Position numbers and translations under genes: made by a program. Source: Malaya genurostris (lineage: Eukaryota; Arthropoda; Insecta; Diptera; Culicidae). From it: a stretch of DNA of 64,000 bases. The notes beneath the pieces were generated by a model. The model was not told the DNA's origin and ran no database searches. It saw only the letters and a list, made by a program, of their open reading frames with translations. The DNA lies in assembly GCF_030247185.1 (NCBI RefSeq), contig NC_080570.1, positions 7,103,161 to 7,167,160 on the forward strand. The letters run 5' to 3'. Shown here in pieces: positions 1-12,038 of the stretch (positions are counted from its first letter, which is position 1; the number at the start of each line of letters is the position of its first letter).

Positions 1-618
1 CGTTGTTGGTTTTTGTTTTTGACCCACTTTCAACCGAACCCTTTTGGGCAGCCTCATAAACTGTGAAGACAAATTAAAACCATACAAAAAAAATTATCGA
101 TAATTTGAAACTGGAGCCACGAACCAATCGTTCCCGTTTCAATAACACATGTGAAAGCTACGCTGTCATTCACAACTGACACAGCGCTCTCGTTGAAATC
201 CTCGACCGGAGCTTGGAAGTGCTTACTGCTGGCAGCAAAGCAGTCAACGGAAACCGAGCAAGAGTGCATAAAAATTCACGCTCGACGGGAATGAGAACGG
301 GATGCATTTGGCAAAGTACATAAAAGCGCATAAATAGAAACACAAACACATCTACACAAACGACGTTGCGCAGCATCCATCACAGCATCCATCGGAATGA
401 CGAAACAGTGCGAGACCAGAGTTAGCTTCCTTTTTTTTATTCCTTTCGCACCGAGGCTCTCCCACAACACGGCCAAAAGCTGCCAGAAACAATAAAAAGC
501 AATTTAATGCACTCACTTACTAACTCTAGGAGGAGTGGAGGAGCTGGGTCAGGATGGAAGCAGCAGAACCAACAACAGGACCGCCATTCCATAAGTTGGA
601 ACTTTCAAAAGCATCGAC

Positions 619-662
<44 letters not shown>

Positions 663-2230
663 AGTGTGGGGGTGGTGATAATGTTACGCAGAGTTTAGAG
701 AGTTTCATCGCCACCCACGCCACTCGATTTCACGTTTAGCAGCAGCAATAATGTTGTGTTCCCCTGCCCTTTATTACAGCATTAAAATTTTCATTTGCGT
801 TCGTTTGTTGTTCTGCGTTTTATTACAACAATTGTTTGAATCGACATTATTGTCAGAGGCAGTGCGTTTTTCATTCCCGTTGTGTAACCAAGCAGCAGCT
901 TCGGAAAGTGCCCATGTTTGCGTTGAAGCGGTTCCCGGTTGCAAATAGTTGGGATATTTGTTTTCCAGTAGCGATCGGATTATCGACAAATTTAATGTGC
1001 GCTGAGTGCAGCTTTGTTCGATAAAGAATTGTGATTTTATTTCAGGCAATTCATTCGAATTATTCCAACAACTCACGACTCCCGACAATGGTCCGAGCCT
1101 ATCTTCCGAGTATTGTTTTTTTTCCCCTTTCATGGTTGAACTTTGGTAGCTCGTGCGGAGCTACGGAGATTCCGGGAAAAATAAACTTAAGCCTGCACAC
1201 GCAGCACGCATCAAAAACAGTCCTGCCTCAAGCAGCTTTGTGTTATTTTTAATCTTCACAAAATAATTTTCTCCACTTCGGATGGCTCTTCCCGGTAAAC
1301 ACGATTCCCAACAGTGGATGCGGTGTTTGTTCAGCGAAAGGGAATCTACGTTTCTCTTCCTTTTTCACGACGGTAGGAGGGCTCCTTTCGGTCGAATCTC
1401 ATCGGGTCGTCTCAACTCCCATCAAAACATGGGAAAGCTTTCCGCATCTTCTGCGAAAACATTTGCCCATATTCCATAATCATATTTGTACCCTCCGCCG
1501 GCGAACTGCGACACGACCTGAAGAGTTCCTCCTCCTTCCACGGGGAAACGAACGAAACTCACGCACAACAGGCGATTCTTTCGAGCTTTTCGGAAACATC
1601 AGGGGATGATGGCCCCTTTAGTGCACATGTGTTATAGCGGATTCTAAAAATATCTCGATAGCTGGAATAGTAATCTTCTTAAAGCCGGATGCTTTTAGTC
1701 CGTGCACTTCTCCGTTCGGTATGTTCCCTTCCGGAATGAGCAATTCCACGGTTGCATTTTAATGTATCACACCACGTTGGAAATTAATCTCACGGAAAGG
1801 TACCGCATCGATGACGACGACGACGACGAATGGCCATCGCGCCTCGACTGCCGACCGGATCCGGATGGAGACGGGGATGGGGAGCGTAACAACGGCGACA
1901 GGCGGCAGCGGTCTCCCGGTCAACCGTAACGACGACGGATGGAAGCAACGAGAAACATTTTCAGTTTGCTCGTTAATTGGAAAGTTCCGTAGAAGGCATT
2001 AGTTCAACGAGGACACAGAGCGACTAACTTTGTTTCGATGGATCGGTTTTGTGTTCGGTGTTCGCGGTGTGAAACGTGAATGGCCACTCGCCGCACACAC
2101 ACATACACACGTGTGAGATACAGATCACTAAAGGCCGTGTCATAAGTCTTTAAGTGGAATTTTATCCGGATCTTTGACTTCTAATGAGAATCAGAGCATT
2201 TTTCCTTTTCAAACCTGAAATAAACTGACT
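1..2230. other. Unannotated, unique-looking DNA
   Basis: No exon, transposon end or RNA gene could be supported here. The open frames are short and lack splice or codon evidence. There is a TG microsatellite at 623-660 and a short GAC run near 1811-1828, which alone explains the Asp-rich reading frame there. It could be intron or intergenic sequence. Confidence 0.5.
623..660. repeat. TG dinucleotide microsatellite
   Basis: About 19 uninterrupted TG units. The encoded Cys-Val string is an artefact of the repeat. Confidence 0.95.
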
Positions 2231-2685
2231 GACGTTTGAGTCACTTTACTATGGGGCGCCTTTTCAATATTTGCTCTGTGGAAGAGTGGGTAGAACTTAA
2301 TCGTTAATATCTCGAGTTTTAATTTTTTCTCCGTGCCCTCAGAACGATAATCAGCAATTTTTGATTAAATTTTCAGCAGTGTGAGATAATCAAGCTTTTG
2401 TAAACAAAAAAGGAAATCTCATCATTGCTTGTCACTCCTTTTTCGCTCTGGGACGACTGCTTTTAGGTAATATCAGTTCCGATGTTCGATTGGAAGAGTA
2501 TAAAAGATGGTCCATGGTCGAAAATCGATCATCTCTTCTTGTGTGTTTAACAGAACTGGACGTCGTGGCAAGGATCTTCCACCAACAGCAACAACAACAG
2601 ACATTCGGTATGGTGTGAAACCTCAATTGGATTGGATTCTGGAATTGAATTCGAAACTGCACTTTGGAACTGAATTCAGAACCTA
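2231..2685 (+). promoter_or_regulatory. Control module, copy 1 (TATA + Inr + DPE)
   Basis: A diverged copy of the module found twice near the right end of the window. It opens with CTTTACTATGGGGCGCC at about 2244-2260. A TATA box (TATAAAAG) lies at 2499-2506. An Inr-like TCATCT has its A (+1) at 2531, 32 nt after the first T of the TATA box. A DPE match (GGACGT) lies at 2558-2563, exactly +28 to +33. The sequence around +1 and the downstream GACGTCGTGG are shared with the modules at 55240-55629 and 58440-58828 on the other strand. The ATG present in those two copies is lost here. Downstream is a CAACAG-rich stretch, then short degenerate GAATTC-type repeats, interrupted at 2686 by an AACTAA element. 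Promoter activity is inferred from motif spacing only. Confidence 0.6.
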
Positions 2686-3818
2686 CATGGAACGACCGAA
2701 ATTAGCTCTGCGCCTAATTCGTATTTCTATTTTTGAATGGGTTGATTTTAAAAACAAAATTGATTGATTTTAATTTCCAAAATAACTATGAAATTAGTAA
2801 AAATTGAAAATTTACTTTGCTGAAAAAAACTCTTATTTTTAGGAATGTGTTTAGTTGGCGAATATCCTGGACACAAACCAGCAATATTTCAATCCAACAC
2901 TAAATTCCCATTGACAACTAATTTTGTTATTAAAATCAGAAAATTTGTTTGCTGAAGGACAGCACAAAGAAAACAAAAATGAAATTGGTTTTATTAACAA
3001 GTTTATTAACCAAAAACCCATGAGAAGTGTCAAAGTAAAACAATCCATTAAAAAGCTAAAAAGGACAGTCTTGTTGAAACTGCTTGCAAATTGTTTTGAT
3101 ACTTTTCGCATGTGTTACGATATATCCATGTATAAATTTCTAAACCGATATGTAAAAATGCCGTAAACTTCTAGTGGAAAGTGTATTTATTCACAATTGG
3201 TGTGTATTTGAAGCGATTGTGCGTAACAATGTTTTTAAGTGGAACAGTTAAGTGAGTTTCGAATGTTGCACTCAAAGTGTGCTCAAAGTTTTCAGTGAGT
3301 GAGTCGATTTCGCGAAGTCGGATGAAGAAAACAGCGATTTAGAATTTATGTTTCGTTCATGTCTTTTTCTCCAATACAACATCATATTTATACCTGCCAA
3401 TATAGAAAATACAACTGCGACTGAAATTTTTTTCGGTAGTATTGTGCCATCTAGTGGCTAGTAGTCATTACGGTTTTACCGTTTCGGTGACAGGGCGCCA
3501 TATAGCTGCAGATTGCAGAAGCCAATTCAACCATTCATATTGGTTGAAAACAACATTTTATTTCTTTATTTCAACTAAAAAATTAGTTGAATGGAAATGA
3601 AATGTGCCTTAACTAAGAAATGACAGCACGTTTAATTTGTGAATTCAACTAAAAAAAATAGTCATTTCAACAAATATTTTATTATTATTAAGGGAATGAG
3701 AATTAGAAAATCTAAATTAGCAAAAGTAAGATTTTTTTAGTTGTCTCAAAAAATAACTAACTAAAATCAGAAAATCAACTAATTTTTTCGCCAAAATGCT
3801 GATTTCGGTCTTTCCGTG
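2686..3818 (+). mobile_element. AACTAA-family TIR element, copy A
   Basis: A non-autonomous element of about 1.13 kb. It opens with a form of CACGGAACGACCGAAATTAG and ends with the inverse (CTGATTTCGGTCTTTCCGTG). The interior has many AACTAA/TTAGTT words and a palindrome around ATTCAACTAAAAAATTAG near 3580. A short frame (SVKVKQSIKKLK...NRYVKMP) recurs in copies B and E. Flanks are TA on the left and TG on the right, where other copies show matching dinucleotides. It lies inside the repeat body of control module 1. This copy lacks a roughly 60-bp segment that B, C and E carry near their middle. Confidence 0.85.
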
Positions 3819-4090
3819 TGGAATTTAGTTCCAAAATACAGATTCAAAAGTTAAACTAAAATTCTAGACTAAATTTGAGAACTGAATTTATTGCCTTAAT
3901 TTAATTTCGGAATTTGTATCCAGAATCCTAATTCAGGAATTCAACTTCAGGATTCAGGAACAAATTTTAAATATGAACTCCGAACCAGAATTCTGGAACT
4001 GACATCTGAGTCAGAATGTAAATCCTGAATTTAGTTTCAAAACTTAATTCAGATTCAGAATTCGGAACCGGCTGGAACTGAATTCGGAAC
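3819..4090. repeat. Degenerate GAATTC/CAGAA short tandem tract
   Basis: Many imperfect copies of words such as CTGGAACTGAATTCAGAAC, about 20-25 bp apart. The same words occur at 2640-2685, left of the inserted AACTAA element, so this is the continuation of the body facing control module 1. A short stretch of similar words lies at 57004-57050, beside the histone-like hairpin of cassette 3. Confidence 0.6.
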
Positions 4091-4239
4091 TTGGGACTGG
4101 GAACTAAGGAGCGTATCGAAAGTAAGCTATCCACATACGCATGTATTTGTGATGGTTTTTATGATCAGATCACAGCATACTGTGCGTTTGGCTGTCAGCT
4201 TTCGTTTGTTCACATGTTTGTGCGGTTGAACTTCTGCGT

Positions 4240-4562
4240 TTTCAATATGTCGCATATTGAAAAGGAATTGAAAATTAAGGTTCTGGCCACATGGCTAAGT
4301 GAGAAGGATATTACTATGCGAAAATTGGTGAAGCGGTTTGGAATTCATCAAGCCAGTGCACAGTGGAAAAAAAAACCAGGATACCTGCAAAGAATTCGGG
4401 AACCATGGAAAAAGGCAACAAACAAGAGTGTTTCATATGTAAAAAAAAAATCCAAGATATTCAACGGAATGGTTTTGAATGGCCGCACGAATCGCCATCC
4501 TGCTCGTTTTACCTCAAATGCCCAGCAGTTGTAGGGTTTTCTGTAGTATTCTGCAGTCGGTA
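4240..4562 (+). pseudogene. Possible Tc1/mariner-type helix-turn-helix relic
   Basis: The frame from MSHIEKELKIKVLATW onward reads like the N-terminal DNA-binding region of a Tc1/mariner transposase (KIKVLATWLSEKDITMRKLV then KRFGIHQAS). Homology fades after about 45 residues and no DDE/D catalytic motif follows. A second frame overlaps from 4363, which suggests a frameshift. The mariner at 4615 begins just beyond it. A chance resemblance is possible. Confidence 0.35.
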
Positions 4563-4614
4563 GTCTACTGAAAGAGCCTGATTTTATACAAAAATGTCTA
4601 GAAAATCGAATATA

Positions 4615-5871
4615 ACAGTTCGGCTGAAAAGTTCGTGTCGTTTAATATAAACACACATTTTTTTGCCAAAATTCGTTTTTATTATTCAACATAATTGCCA
4701 TCAGAGGCGATACAGCGATTATAGCGATCTTCCAACTTTTCGATACCATTTTTGTAGTACGATTTGTCCTTTGCCTCAAAATAGGCTTCAGTTTCAGCGA
4801 TTACCTCTTCATTGCTTCTAAATTTTTTTCCAGCAAGCATTCTCTTGAGGTCTGAGAACAGGAAAAAGTCACTGGGGGCCAAATCTGGAGAATACGGTGG
4901 ATGAGGGAGCAATTCGAAGCCCAATTCGTTCAATTTCAGCATGGTTTTCATCGACTTGTGACACGGTGCATTGTCTTGATGAAACAAAACTTTTTTCTTC
5001 TTCAAATGCGGCCGTTTTTTTGAAATTTCGTCCTTCAAACGCTCTAATAACGCTATATAAGAGTCACTGTTGATGGTTTTTCCCTTTTCAAGGTAGTCGA
5101 TGAAAATTATACCATGCGAATCCCAAAATACAGACGCCATAACCTGACCGGCCGATTGTTGAGTCTTTCCACGCTTTGGGTTCGGTTCATCGCGTGCAGT
5201 CCACTCAGCTGACTGTCGATTGGACTCCGGAGTGAAGTGATGGAGCCATGTTTCGTCCATTGTTATATATCGACGAAAAAAATCGGTTTTATTTCGATAT
5301 AACAGCTCCAAACACTGCTCAGAATCATCAATTCGTTGTTGTTTTTGATCGATTGTGAGCTCACGCGGCACCCATTTTGCACAAAGCTTTCTCATATCCA
5401 AATATTCGTGAATAATATGTCCAACACGTTCCTTTGATATCTTTAGGGTGTCAGCTATCTCGATCAACTTCACTTTACGGTTATTGAAAATCATTTTGTG
5501 GATTTTTTTCACGTTTTCATCGGTAACAGCCTCTTTTGGACGTCCACTGCGTTCATCGTCCTCGGTTCTCATATGACCAGTACGAAATTTTGCAAACCAC
5601 TTACGAATTGTTGCTTCGTCCGGTGCAGAGTCTGGATAACACGCATCAAGCCATTTTTTGGTATTGGCGGCACTTTTTTTCATCAAAAAGTAGTGTTTCA
5701 TCAACACAAAAGTAGCTCCACTCAAAATGCAATATCTCACAAACTAATAATCAGACAGCTGTCAAATTTATACACGTATCTTTTGAAGGTTGGTACTAAC
5801 TGAAAATGGTATGGATTTAATTCTAGTGGCGCCCTCTCGTAGAAACGATACGAACTTTTCAGCCGATCTGT
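4615..5871 (-). mobile_element. Mariner 1, irritans-type (Himar1-like), nearly intact
   Basis: A 1257-bp element with terminal inverted repeats reading ACAG(T/A)TCGGCTGAAAAGTT, flanked on both sides by the TA duplication typical of the superfamily (4613-4614 and 5872-5873). The transposase lies on the minus strand. Compared with mariner 2, a 36-bp in-frame stretch is missing near the transposase start. The rest looks undamaged. Two further copies lie at 39433-40668 and 43749-44737. Confidence 0.95.
4682..5701 (-). CDS. Mariner transposase, DD34D, short N-terminus
   Basis: A 339-residue frame with no stop or frameshift, close to the Himar1 type as I remember it. It would bind the terminal repeats and perform cut-and-paste transposition in the nucleus. 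Visible landmarks: a second helix-turn-helix around residues 78-100 (KLIEIADTLKISKERVGHII), the WVPREL linker motif at 110-115, and catalytic Asp at 149 (MDETW), 243 (HQDNAPCH) and 278 (APSDFF), with 34 residues between the last two. The C-terminus (DGNYVE) is complete. A 36-bp deletion removed the family's usual start, so nine residues are missing. The upstream in-frame codon in the open frame is GTG, so I place the start at the first ATG (MKHYF). Whether the shortened N-terminal domain still binds DNA is unknown. Confidence 0.9.
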   Translation of the reverse strand: MKHYFLMKKSAANTKKWLDACYPDSAPDEATIRKWFAKFRTGHMRTEDDERSGRPKEAVTDENVKKIHKMIFNNRKVKLIEIADTLKISKERVGHIIHEYLDMRKLCAKWVPRELTIDQKQQRIDDSEQCLELLYRNKTDFFRRYITMDETWLHHFTPESNRQSAEWTARDEPNPKRGKTQQSAGQVMASVFWDSHGIIFIDYLEKGKTINSDSYIALLERLKDEISKKRPHLKKKKVLFHQDNAPCHKSMKTMLKLNELGFELLPHPPYSPDLAPSDFFLFSDLKRMLAGKKFRSNEEVIAETEAYFEAKDKSYYKNGIEKLEDRYNRCIASDGNYVE

Positions 5872-5873
5872 TA

Positions 5874-8129
5874 TGATAGAGAGTGAGATGTTAGTCAACC
5901 TATTCTAGAGATAGGACAGCATGTTTCAGGTACAAAAATGTTTTTTTTGTTAACAAAAAATAATATAACCACAAGTTTGGTTTTGGAATCGGGCTATGCC
6001 AAATGTGAAACACCTTTCCGCAAATATAATCGAATCCAAATGCTATAAATATAAATCCGTCGCCTGTCGTCATCCGACTGTCACAATGAATCAATATCCC
6101 ATCAATCGCACATGAAATTGGGCACGTAGCTCCCCTCCCTAACCTCCCTAACCCCCTTACCCGCAACCCCCCCTCCCTAACCACTACTTTCTGCGTTCGG
6201 TTTTATCGTTCTGTCGAATCCAGCAAGCTATCATTAAATCTAATCAGATCTCGGTTTCTTGTGGGTATGTTGCGATGCTACTCACACCTCCGCCGTACAC
6301 AATTTCTGCTGATTGCTCGCTCTTGTTCCAATTTTCTGTACCACATGCTGTGACGGATGTGTATCTTCGTGTGTTCGTGTGTAACTTACTTCCCTTTTCC
6401 CGGTCAGTTCCGTTCATCAGGCAAGCCGGTGGCAGCAGGTGTTTCGCCCCATGGATGAAGAAAATCGAAGACGACCGACCGGAACGGGTGACGTCTGTGC
6501 GGTCGAATAGCAGATGTCCGCCTTTCAATTACGGATTATTATCGCACCATCGATCACCTGCATGGAGAAAATACTTCGCTCTCTTAGCTTCCGGAGATAC
6601 TAATGGTGAGAGTGGTAGAGCAGGGTAGGGTAGGGTAGGATGGTACCAAAATCGAATTCAGTCAATCAAAGAAAGTTATCACGTAGCCTCGCTAGGTGCA
6701 CCCTTCCTTCATCCATCCGTATTTCCGTCACAGGACAGGTGCCTTGCAATTAATTTATTTTCCGAACAGTTTTGTACGTGACAATTTTCGAATAGCCGTC
6801 CACAAACGACTTTGCTACAAACCCCGTCAGCTAAGTCCGACACCGGATTCCGAAATCTAGGGATCAATGAAGCCATCAATTAGATTAGTTTTCCAATAAA
6901 TTTCAATTTCGCGCACTGATCTCTCCCATCGGATATTCGAGGCAACCATTCGCCATTGTCCCTCCCTGGTTAGGCCCTACAATTCACTCCCCATTCCCTG
7001 GATCGAATCTGGAGCACGATAGACATAAATCATGCGCAATTGGGCGCGCTATCAAATTAATTACTCCCTCCCTCCCGCACACACAGTTTTATCTCTGATA
7101 CTGGATCGAGAGTTCCTGCGGCAAACCCGCAACAACTGTATGCTGCTATCCGAGGACCGAGGAGGCCGGGAGGCGAGGCGAGGGCCTTTCAACTAGCGGA
7201 AGTTGCCTTTGATGGGTGCAATTGTGGATCACTAATGGCCGGAAGTGTATTGTTGTCGTGTAAAACAGGACCTGCGTTGTCAATTGCTGTCCGCATCGTC
7301 GCAGACGGTGTCATGGTTTATTGCACGGGTGTCAACCAAGACCGATGCAATCGATATCCCGTAATTCCGAGACTGGAGTGGGAAGGGGAGGACAATTTGC
7401 CAACTGCAGAATGATTATTCTTAGTGCGAAAAACCAGCTGAACTAGAGTTCATTACTGTCGTGATGAAATCGTATATGTTAAGAAGAAAGAAAAATGTTC
7501 CACTCAACGATAGCTACTTCTTAAAGTCACTTCATCATTTACTTGTACCGTAAACACTTAAATACTATCCAGTCCGGTTCGAAGGAAGCCTCATTATTTC
7601 AATGGTTTCCATCGAATCAAGTTGATGTACTTCAGACTTATTTTATTGCATCAATCGTTGGCTGTCTTGGTGAAAATAAACTGAATGCCGTCCTATGCTA
7701 GTCAGAGGGCTTTTAATTGGATGTGACTTGCCACGTAGTGGGAAGATTGCAGTCGCTTTAAGTGATTGAATCGATAGTCTTAAATATACTTAAATAAGAC
7801 TGATTGCAGACAGCCAGATGAATGCAACTGCGAAATTGTAAAAAATCTATGAACACAGGAGCTGCTGAAACTCATCTTAGAACGTAATCCAAACAGAGCA
7901 CCGTACATGTACGCTGTACACTGTCGGAAGGGTATATTCGATAAAAATGGCACATCGAATAACATTTGAACATTCGATAAATTCCACAATTCGGTTCTTT
8001 TAGGAACCAATAAAATATTCTTATGTAAACCCTTCAAAAATCTACTATAACTTTGAATGAATGATAAATTCAGGGTTTAGCTAAATTTTGTACTAAGGCA
8101 CATAACCGTTTTTAATATGCTTACGTTAA
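5874..8129. other. Unannotated DNA
   Basis: No transposon ends or supported genes seen. Around 6134-6185 there is a run of CCCTCCCTAACC-like words, and 6615-6640 holds GGGTA(G) words. The open frames are under 120 codons and unsupported. Confidence 0.4.
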
Positions 8130-8851
8130 CGTCTTTGACTTATCAGTGCATAGCAGTTCAAATTGAACTGCCGAGTTTTGCATTAAGCAGTTCAATTTGA
8201 ATTTTTTTAGAACGCAATTTTCTCGGAGATGATTGGACCTATTTCAACAAACTTAGGCTCGTCTTAAAGCCACTATTGGACAATTGATCAAATCTCAAAA
8301 CCAAATGGCTGTCATTTCTGGTTCAAGTAAAGATAAGTGGTATAAGTGACCTAACCGACAAAACACTCAATTTATCGCTCAATTTGCTCATATATGGCTC
8401 AGCCGATTTCTACTTGTCTAGACTCGTTTGGAAACTATTATTGAGTTTTGGATGTAGTTCGAAAATTAAACGGTTTTCCCTTCCTATTCTGAAGATATAA
8501 CAGTACAAGAGAGGTAATCGTCTAACCTCACATTTGGCATCGGCTGAATTTTCTCGAAGACGACCCAACGAATTTCGATAAACTCAAGCAACGCCAATCA
8601 AACTTGGAATGGTTATGACAAACATTTCCGGTTCGAGAGATGTCATCTTATAAGTGACGTAACCGATAAACCCCACTGTTTTTCAATGCAACAAAATTTC
8701 TCCGAGATGAAAGAATCGTTTTCGGAAGACTTAGACTCGTTTGAAAACTAATATTACTGTTGACCGAGGATAAAATCTTACGAATGTTTTAACGAGACTA
8801 TTTCAATGGCAAAGAGAAAGGCATTATCACACCACTAGGTGGATTAAGAAG
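8130..8851. repeat. Mosquito GCCTTTCTC-family repeat, copy 1
   Basis: Ends with GAGAAAGGCATTATCACACC then ACTAGGTGGATTAAGAAG, a tail seen again at 14190 and 35490. The interior repeats a sentence of the type TTTCTCNGAGATGATTGG...ACAAACTTAGGCTCGT at about 8218, 8380 and 8695. A fragment of a separate palindromic family (TCAGTGCATAGCAGTTC) sits at the left, 8140-8206. The left boundary is unclear. Confidence 0.6.
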
Positions 8852-11800
8852 AGTTTTTCTACATATTTGCGGTGGAAGGCGTACTTTGATTGTAGTCTCC
8901 CTCAAGTATTGTCTTGTTGCTGAATTTATAGTCAGCCCGATTCGCCTAGTTTCGTCTTGAGGTCCGATGTACGTTTCCATCATCATCTCAAAGATATGTT
9001 TCACAATATCAACGTCTTCAGTGAAACCAGAATAGAATGGGATCGCAACATCAGCAACGAAATCATTCTGTAGACTAAAATCATCCTGTATTCTGTTTAC
9101 AAGGAACCAATATTTGAGGAAAATTTTGATGATTCGGTTCTATTGATAAATACCTCTAAAATGAACCGTTTAACTCACTCTAATATTGAGGCATAGTGAA
9201 CATTCACTTTTCCTTTTTCATAATTGACTACAAACCTTGAAACAAAAAAGGTTTTGTGTCGAAAACTCGCTTTTTAAAGCATTTTCTGAAATCAACAAAA
9301 AAAAAACTTCCCGCTCGTTTTGTGTCAAAGCAACCAATCAACCAGAACAACTTCCAAAACCAAAGTATCCCCATCGTCACCGTCCAGTTGCTTCAATCCG
9401 CGCTCGAGTGTTCGCAATCCAGGATCAAGCCAATATCAAGGCCGTCCACCATCTGAAAGCTTGCGTAACTTTTTTTTCGTTGTTGTTTTTTTTCCTTTTT
9501 ATTTCGATCTCGCCTTCAGTGTGATTCGGTCTGACAAACTCCCCTTTGTATCATGATTTAAATTCAAATGAAGAAAAGCCCTGAAAGCAGAAATCCATTT
9601 AATGCTTCATAAATTTCATCCCATTTCAAATAAAGCAAAATAGAACACTGAACACAAGCACGGAACAACGTCGGGGAAAAGGCTCCTCGCTATTTTTACC
9701 TTCCCCATCGTCGGCCTCGTGACCCCCCTCCACCCTTTTAACCACCAGTCCTCGCACACAACTGCATCCCTAGCGAAGAAGAAGAAGAAGACATTGGGGA
9801 TGGAACGACGGTGCTGCGACGTCCATCCATACCGTGGTCGGGTTGTATACGAACTGGATTCGAGAATAAACTGCGAAATCCTTCCAGTTGACGTTTCGCT
9901 ACAGGCCCCGCCGTCGTTTGCTCGGAACTCGAAGCATGGAACAGTGAGTTTCGAATGAATAAATATATAAACTAGCGAGATGTCGAACACGGGTTCATCG
10001 GGGCATGACGGGAAGGAGCCGGCCCCGAGGGGTCGCTCGATTCGAACAAATGTTTCTGAATCGCAGTCCACACGACACGACAGAAGAAGACGAAATCCCG
10101 TAAATGGATGTTTTGCACTGGACGAAACAGGCGTGGTAAACGCACCGAAGAATACTACCGGGCGGATTGAGTGGCTTACCGACTTGACTGCATCGTAAGA
10201 TTTGACACAAAAGACGAAGTAGGCTACGGACAATCCTGCATAGCGACGGCCAAGTGCTGCTGTGTTTTACTTATTAGAATTCAACCGAATGGTTATTGCA
10301 TCGAGTAGTTCAGGCAAGAAATTTCCAGAATCAGAGAGCGAGAATAAAGTCGAAGTCAACAAAGCATGTACAAAAACTTTACTTTCGGAAAGTTGTTGTC
10401 TGGTGTACGGTACGGAGAAAGAAAGGATAGCCTGCCTATCGCCTATCGGAGCTAGGAACGAGAGGTGTCGAAGGATAAGCTGGACGTACCGGAGAGGACT
10501 AGTGCCCGCGGGAAGTGGAAGAAGCGCAAATGCAACCAATAAAAGTTGTTTCCACTTTATTTAACTCGGGCTGCAACGAGGACGATGGAAACATTGATGA
10601 TGGTGAGAACGTTTAACGACAAACAGGAGAGAAGGGATGAAAATTGAAGGATGGTGGTGGAGAGTGAAGTATTTCTGCGGTGCAATCAAGCGAATTTGGA
10701 GCGATTTTCGTGTGCAGTTTCGGGCTGCAACGTGCGGGTTGAAATCGATTTTTAGACAGCTTACTTGCATTGTGAAGACGTTCGATTTCAGGAACTTCGC
10801 TGAGAGCACTTAGAGAATTAATTAAGTTTCATTAGGACGGAGAGCTGAAGTAAGTTTACCGAAACTCATAATTACTGTATTGATCTTAACTAACCATAGT
10901 TTAGGGGTTTGAGCATCGCAACACGCCATTCCTTCCGTTACTTAACAACTAATTTCGACTTCGCTTGGTTTTAGTGCTCATCGAATATTGATTATATCCT
11001 AGCAAATTATATAAACTTTAAAGTTTATGATAACTGTTGGATTTAATTCCCGAGTATATACTCGTGAGCTCGAGCCATCCAGAGTTCACCAATAACTGAA
11101 TCATTGCAATTATCTTCCCTCCGTTGGCCGATGCCATGCTTCCAATGAATCCCCAATAAACCTGAAAAATATCGTTTAATTACACAAGCTGCGGGATTGT
11201 GCCAGACCTCTCGCCAGAACAGAAAAAAAATGCTGAACAGAAAAGCGACAAAATGCTATCCCAAACCCCTCCCACTCAAAACTATTGTTTGCCACGCCGG
11301 AAAATGTGCAGCTGCAGCTTCCTTCCCTTCCCCTCCCTTTCCCTTGCCCTCCCACAACATTCACTGTGTGTAATTTGGCTTTCGCTTTTGCATGATTTAC
11401 GAGTGAAATTTCCCAACAACAAACATAAATTTTAGCTCACCGACAAACAGTTCGAGGACGAGGAACGTGCAACATCAGAGCTTCTGGGTGCCATTTTCCA
11501 CGGGCCGAATGGCAATAGTGGCCTAAATGTGCAACTACATGAAAAACAATCGAAAGTCGCTTAGGTATATCGAGTTGCTGGCTTCGAACTTCGCGGATTC
11601 CGTCCGTACCAACCGAAGTCGAAGTCTCCGGTTGACGGGAGGAAGGGGTGGACCAACATTATCAAACAGCACGAAACGTGAATCCGCCATCGAGCGGCAG
11701 GGCTCCAATTGCATGCGAGAGAGAATTATGCGTCGGGTGTTTTGTAAGGAGCACGTATTTTGGTAAAAGTTTTCTGCTCGAGACTTTTTCTGTATGATTT

Positions 11801-12038
11801 CGTCTTCGACTCGTCAGTGCATAACAGTTCGGACTTCAAATCTTCAATTATTGATTATTTCTATACAACGTATTATATAACGATTAGATAACGTGTTAAA
11901 CAAAATCTGATACAATATTAAAATATTTCGTTTAAACAACATTTACAACCGTAAGAGTTTCCAACACCCAGTAAAAGCATATCATGATAAATGTTTCGTA
12001 AAAATGAACTAATATTTGGCTCACACGCAAGTCTCTTT
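8852..12038. other. Unannotated DNA with one long unsupported open frame
   Basis: The GC-richer stretch 9616-10233 is open on the minus strand for 205 codons, but the translation shows no domain, no signal of a family, and a Phe run caused by an AAG repeat. Both strands are open here, which points to composition rather than coding. A fragment of the TCAGTGCATA palindromic family lies at 11800-11835. Nothing else recognised. Confidence 0.4.

Noticed and set aside
2540..2600. Start of a histone H2A/H4 gene (GRRGK reading after module 1)
   Set aside because: Only five residues resemble the histone start, and the other two modules read differently at the same place.
9616..10233. 205-codon minus-strand gene
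   Set aside because: Opposite strand is also open, composition is GC-rich, a Phe run comes from an AAG repeat, and no domain or splice signal is visible.
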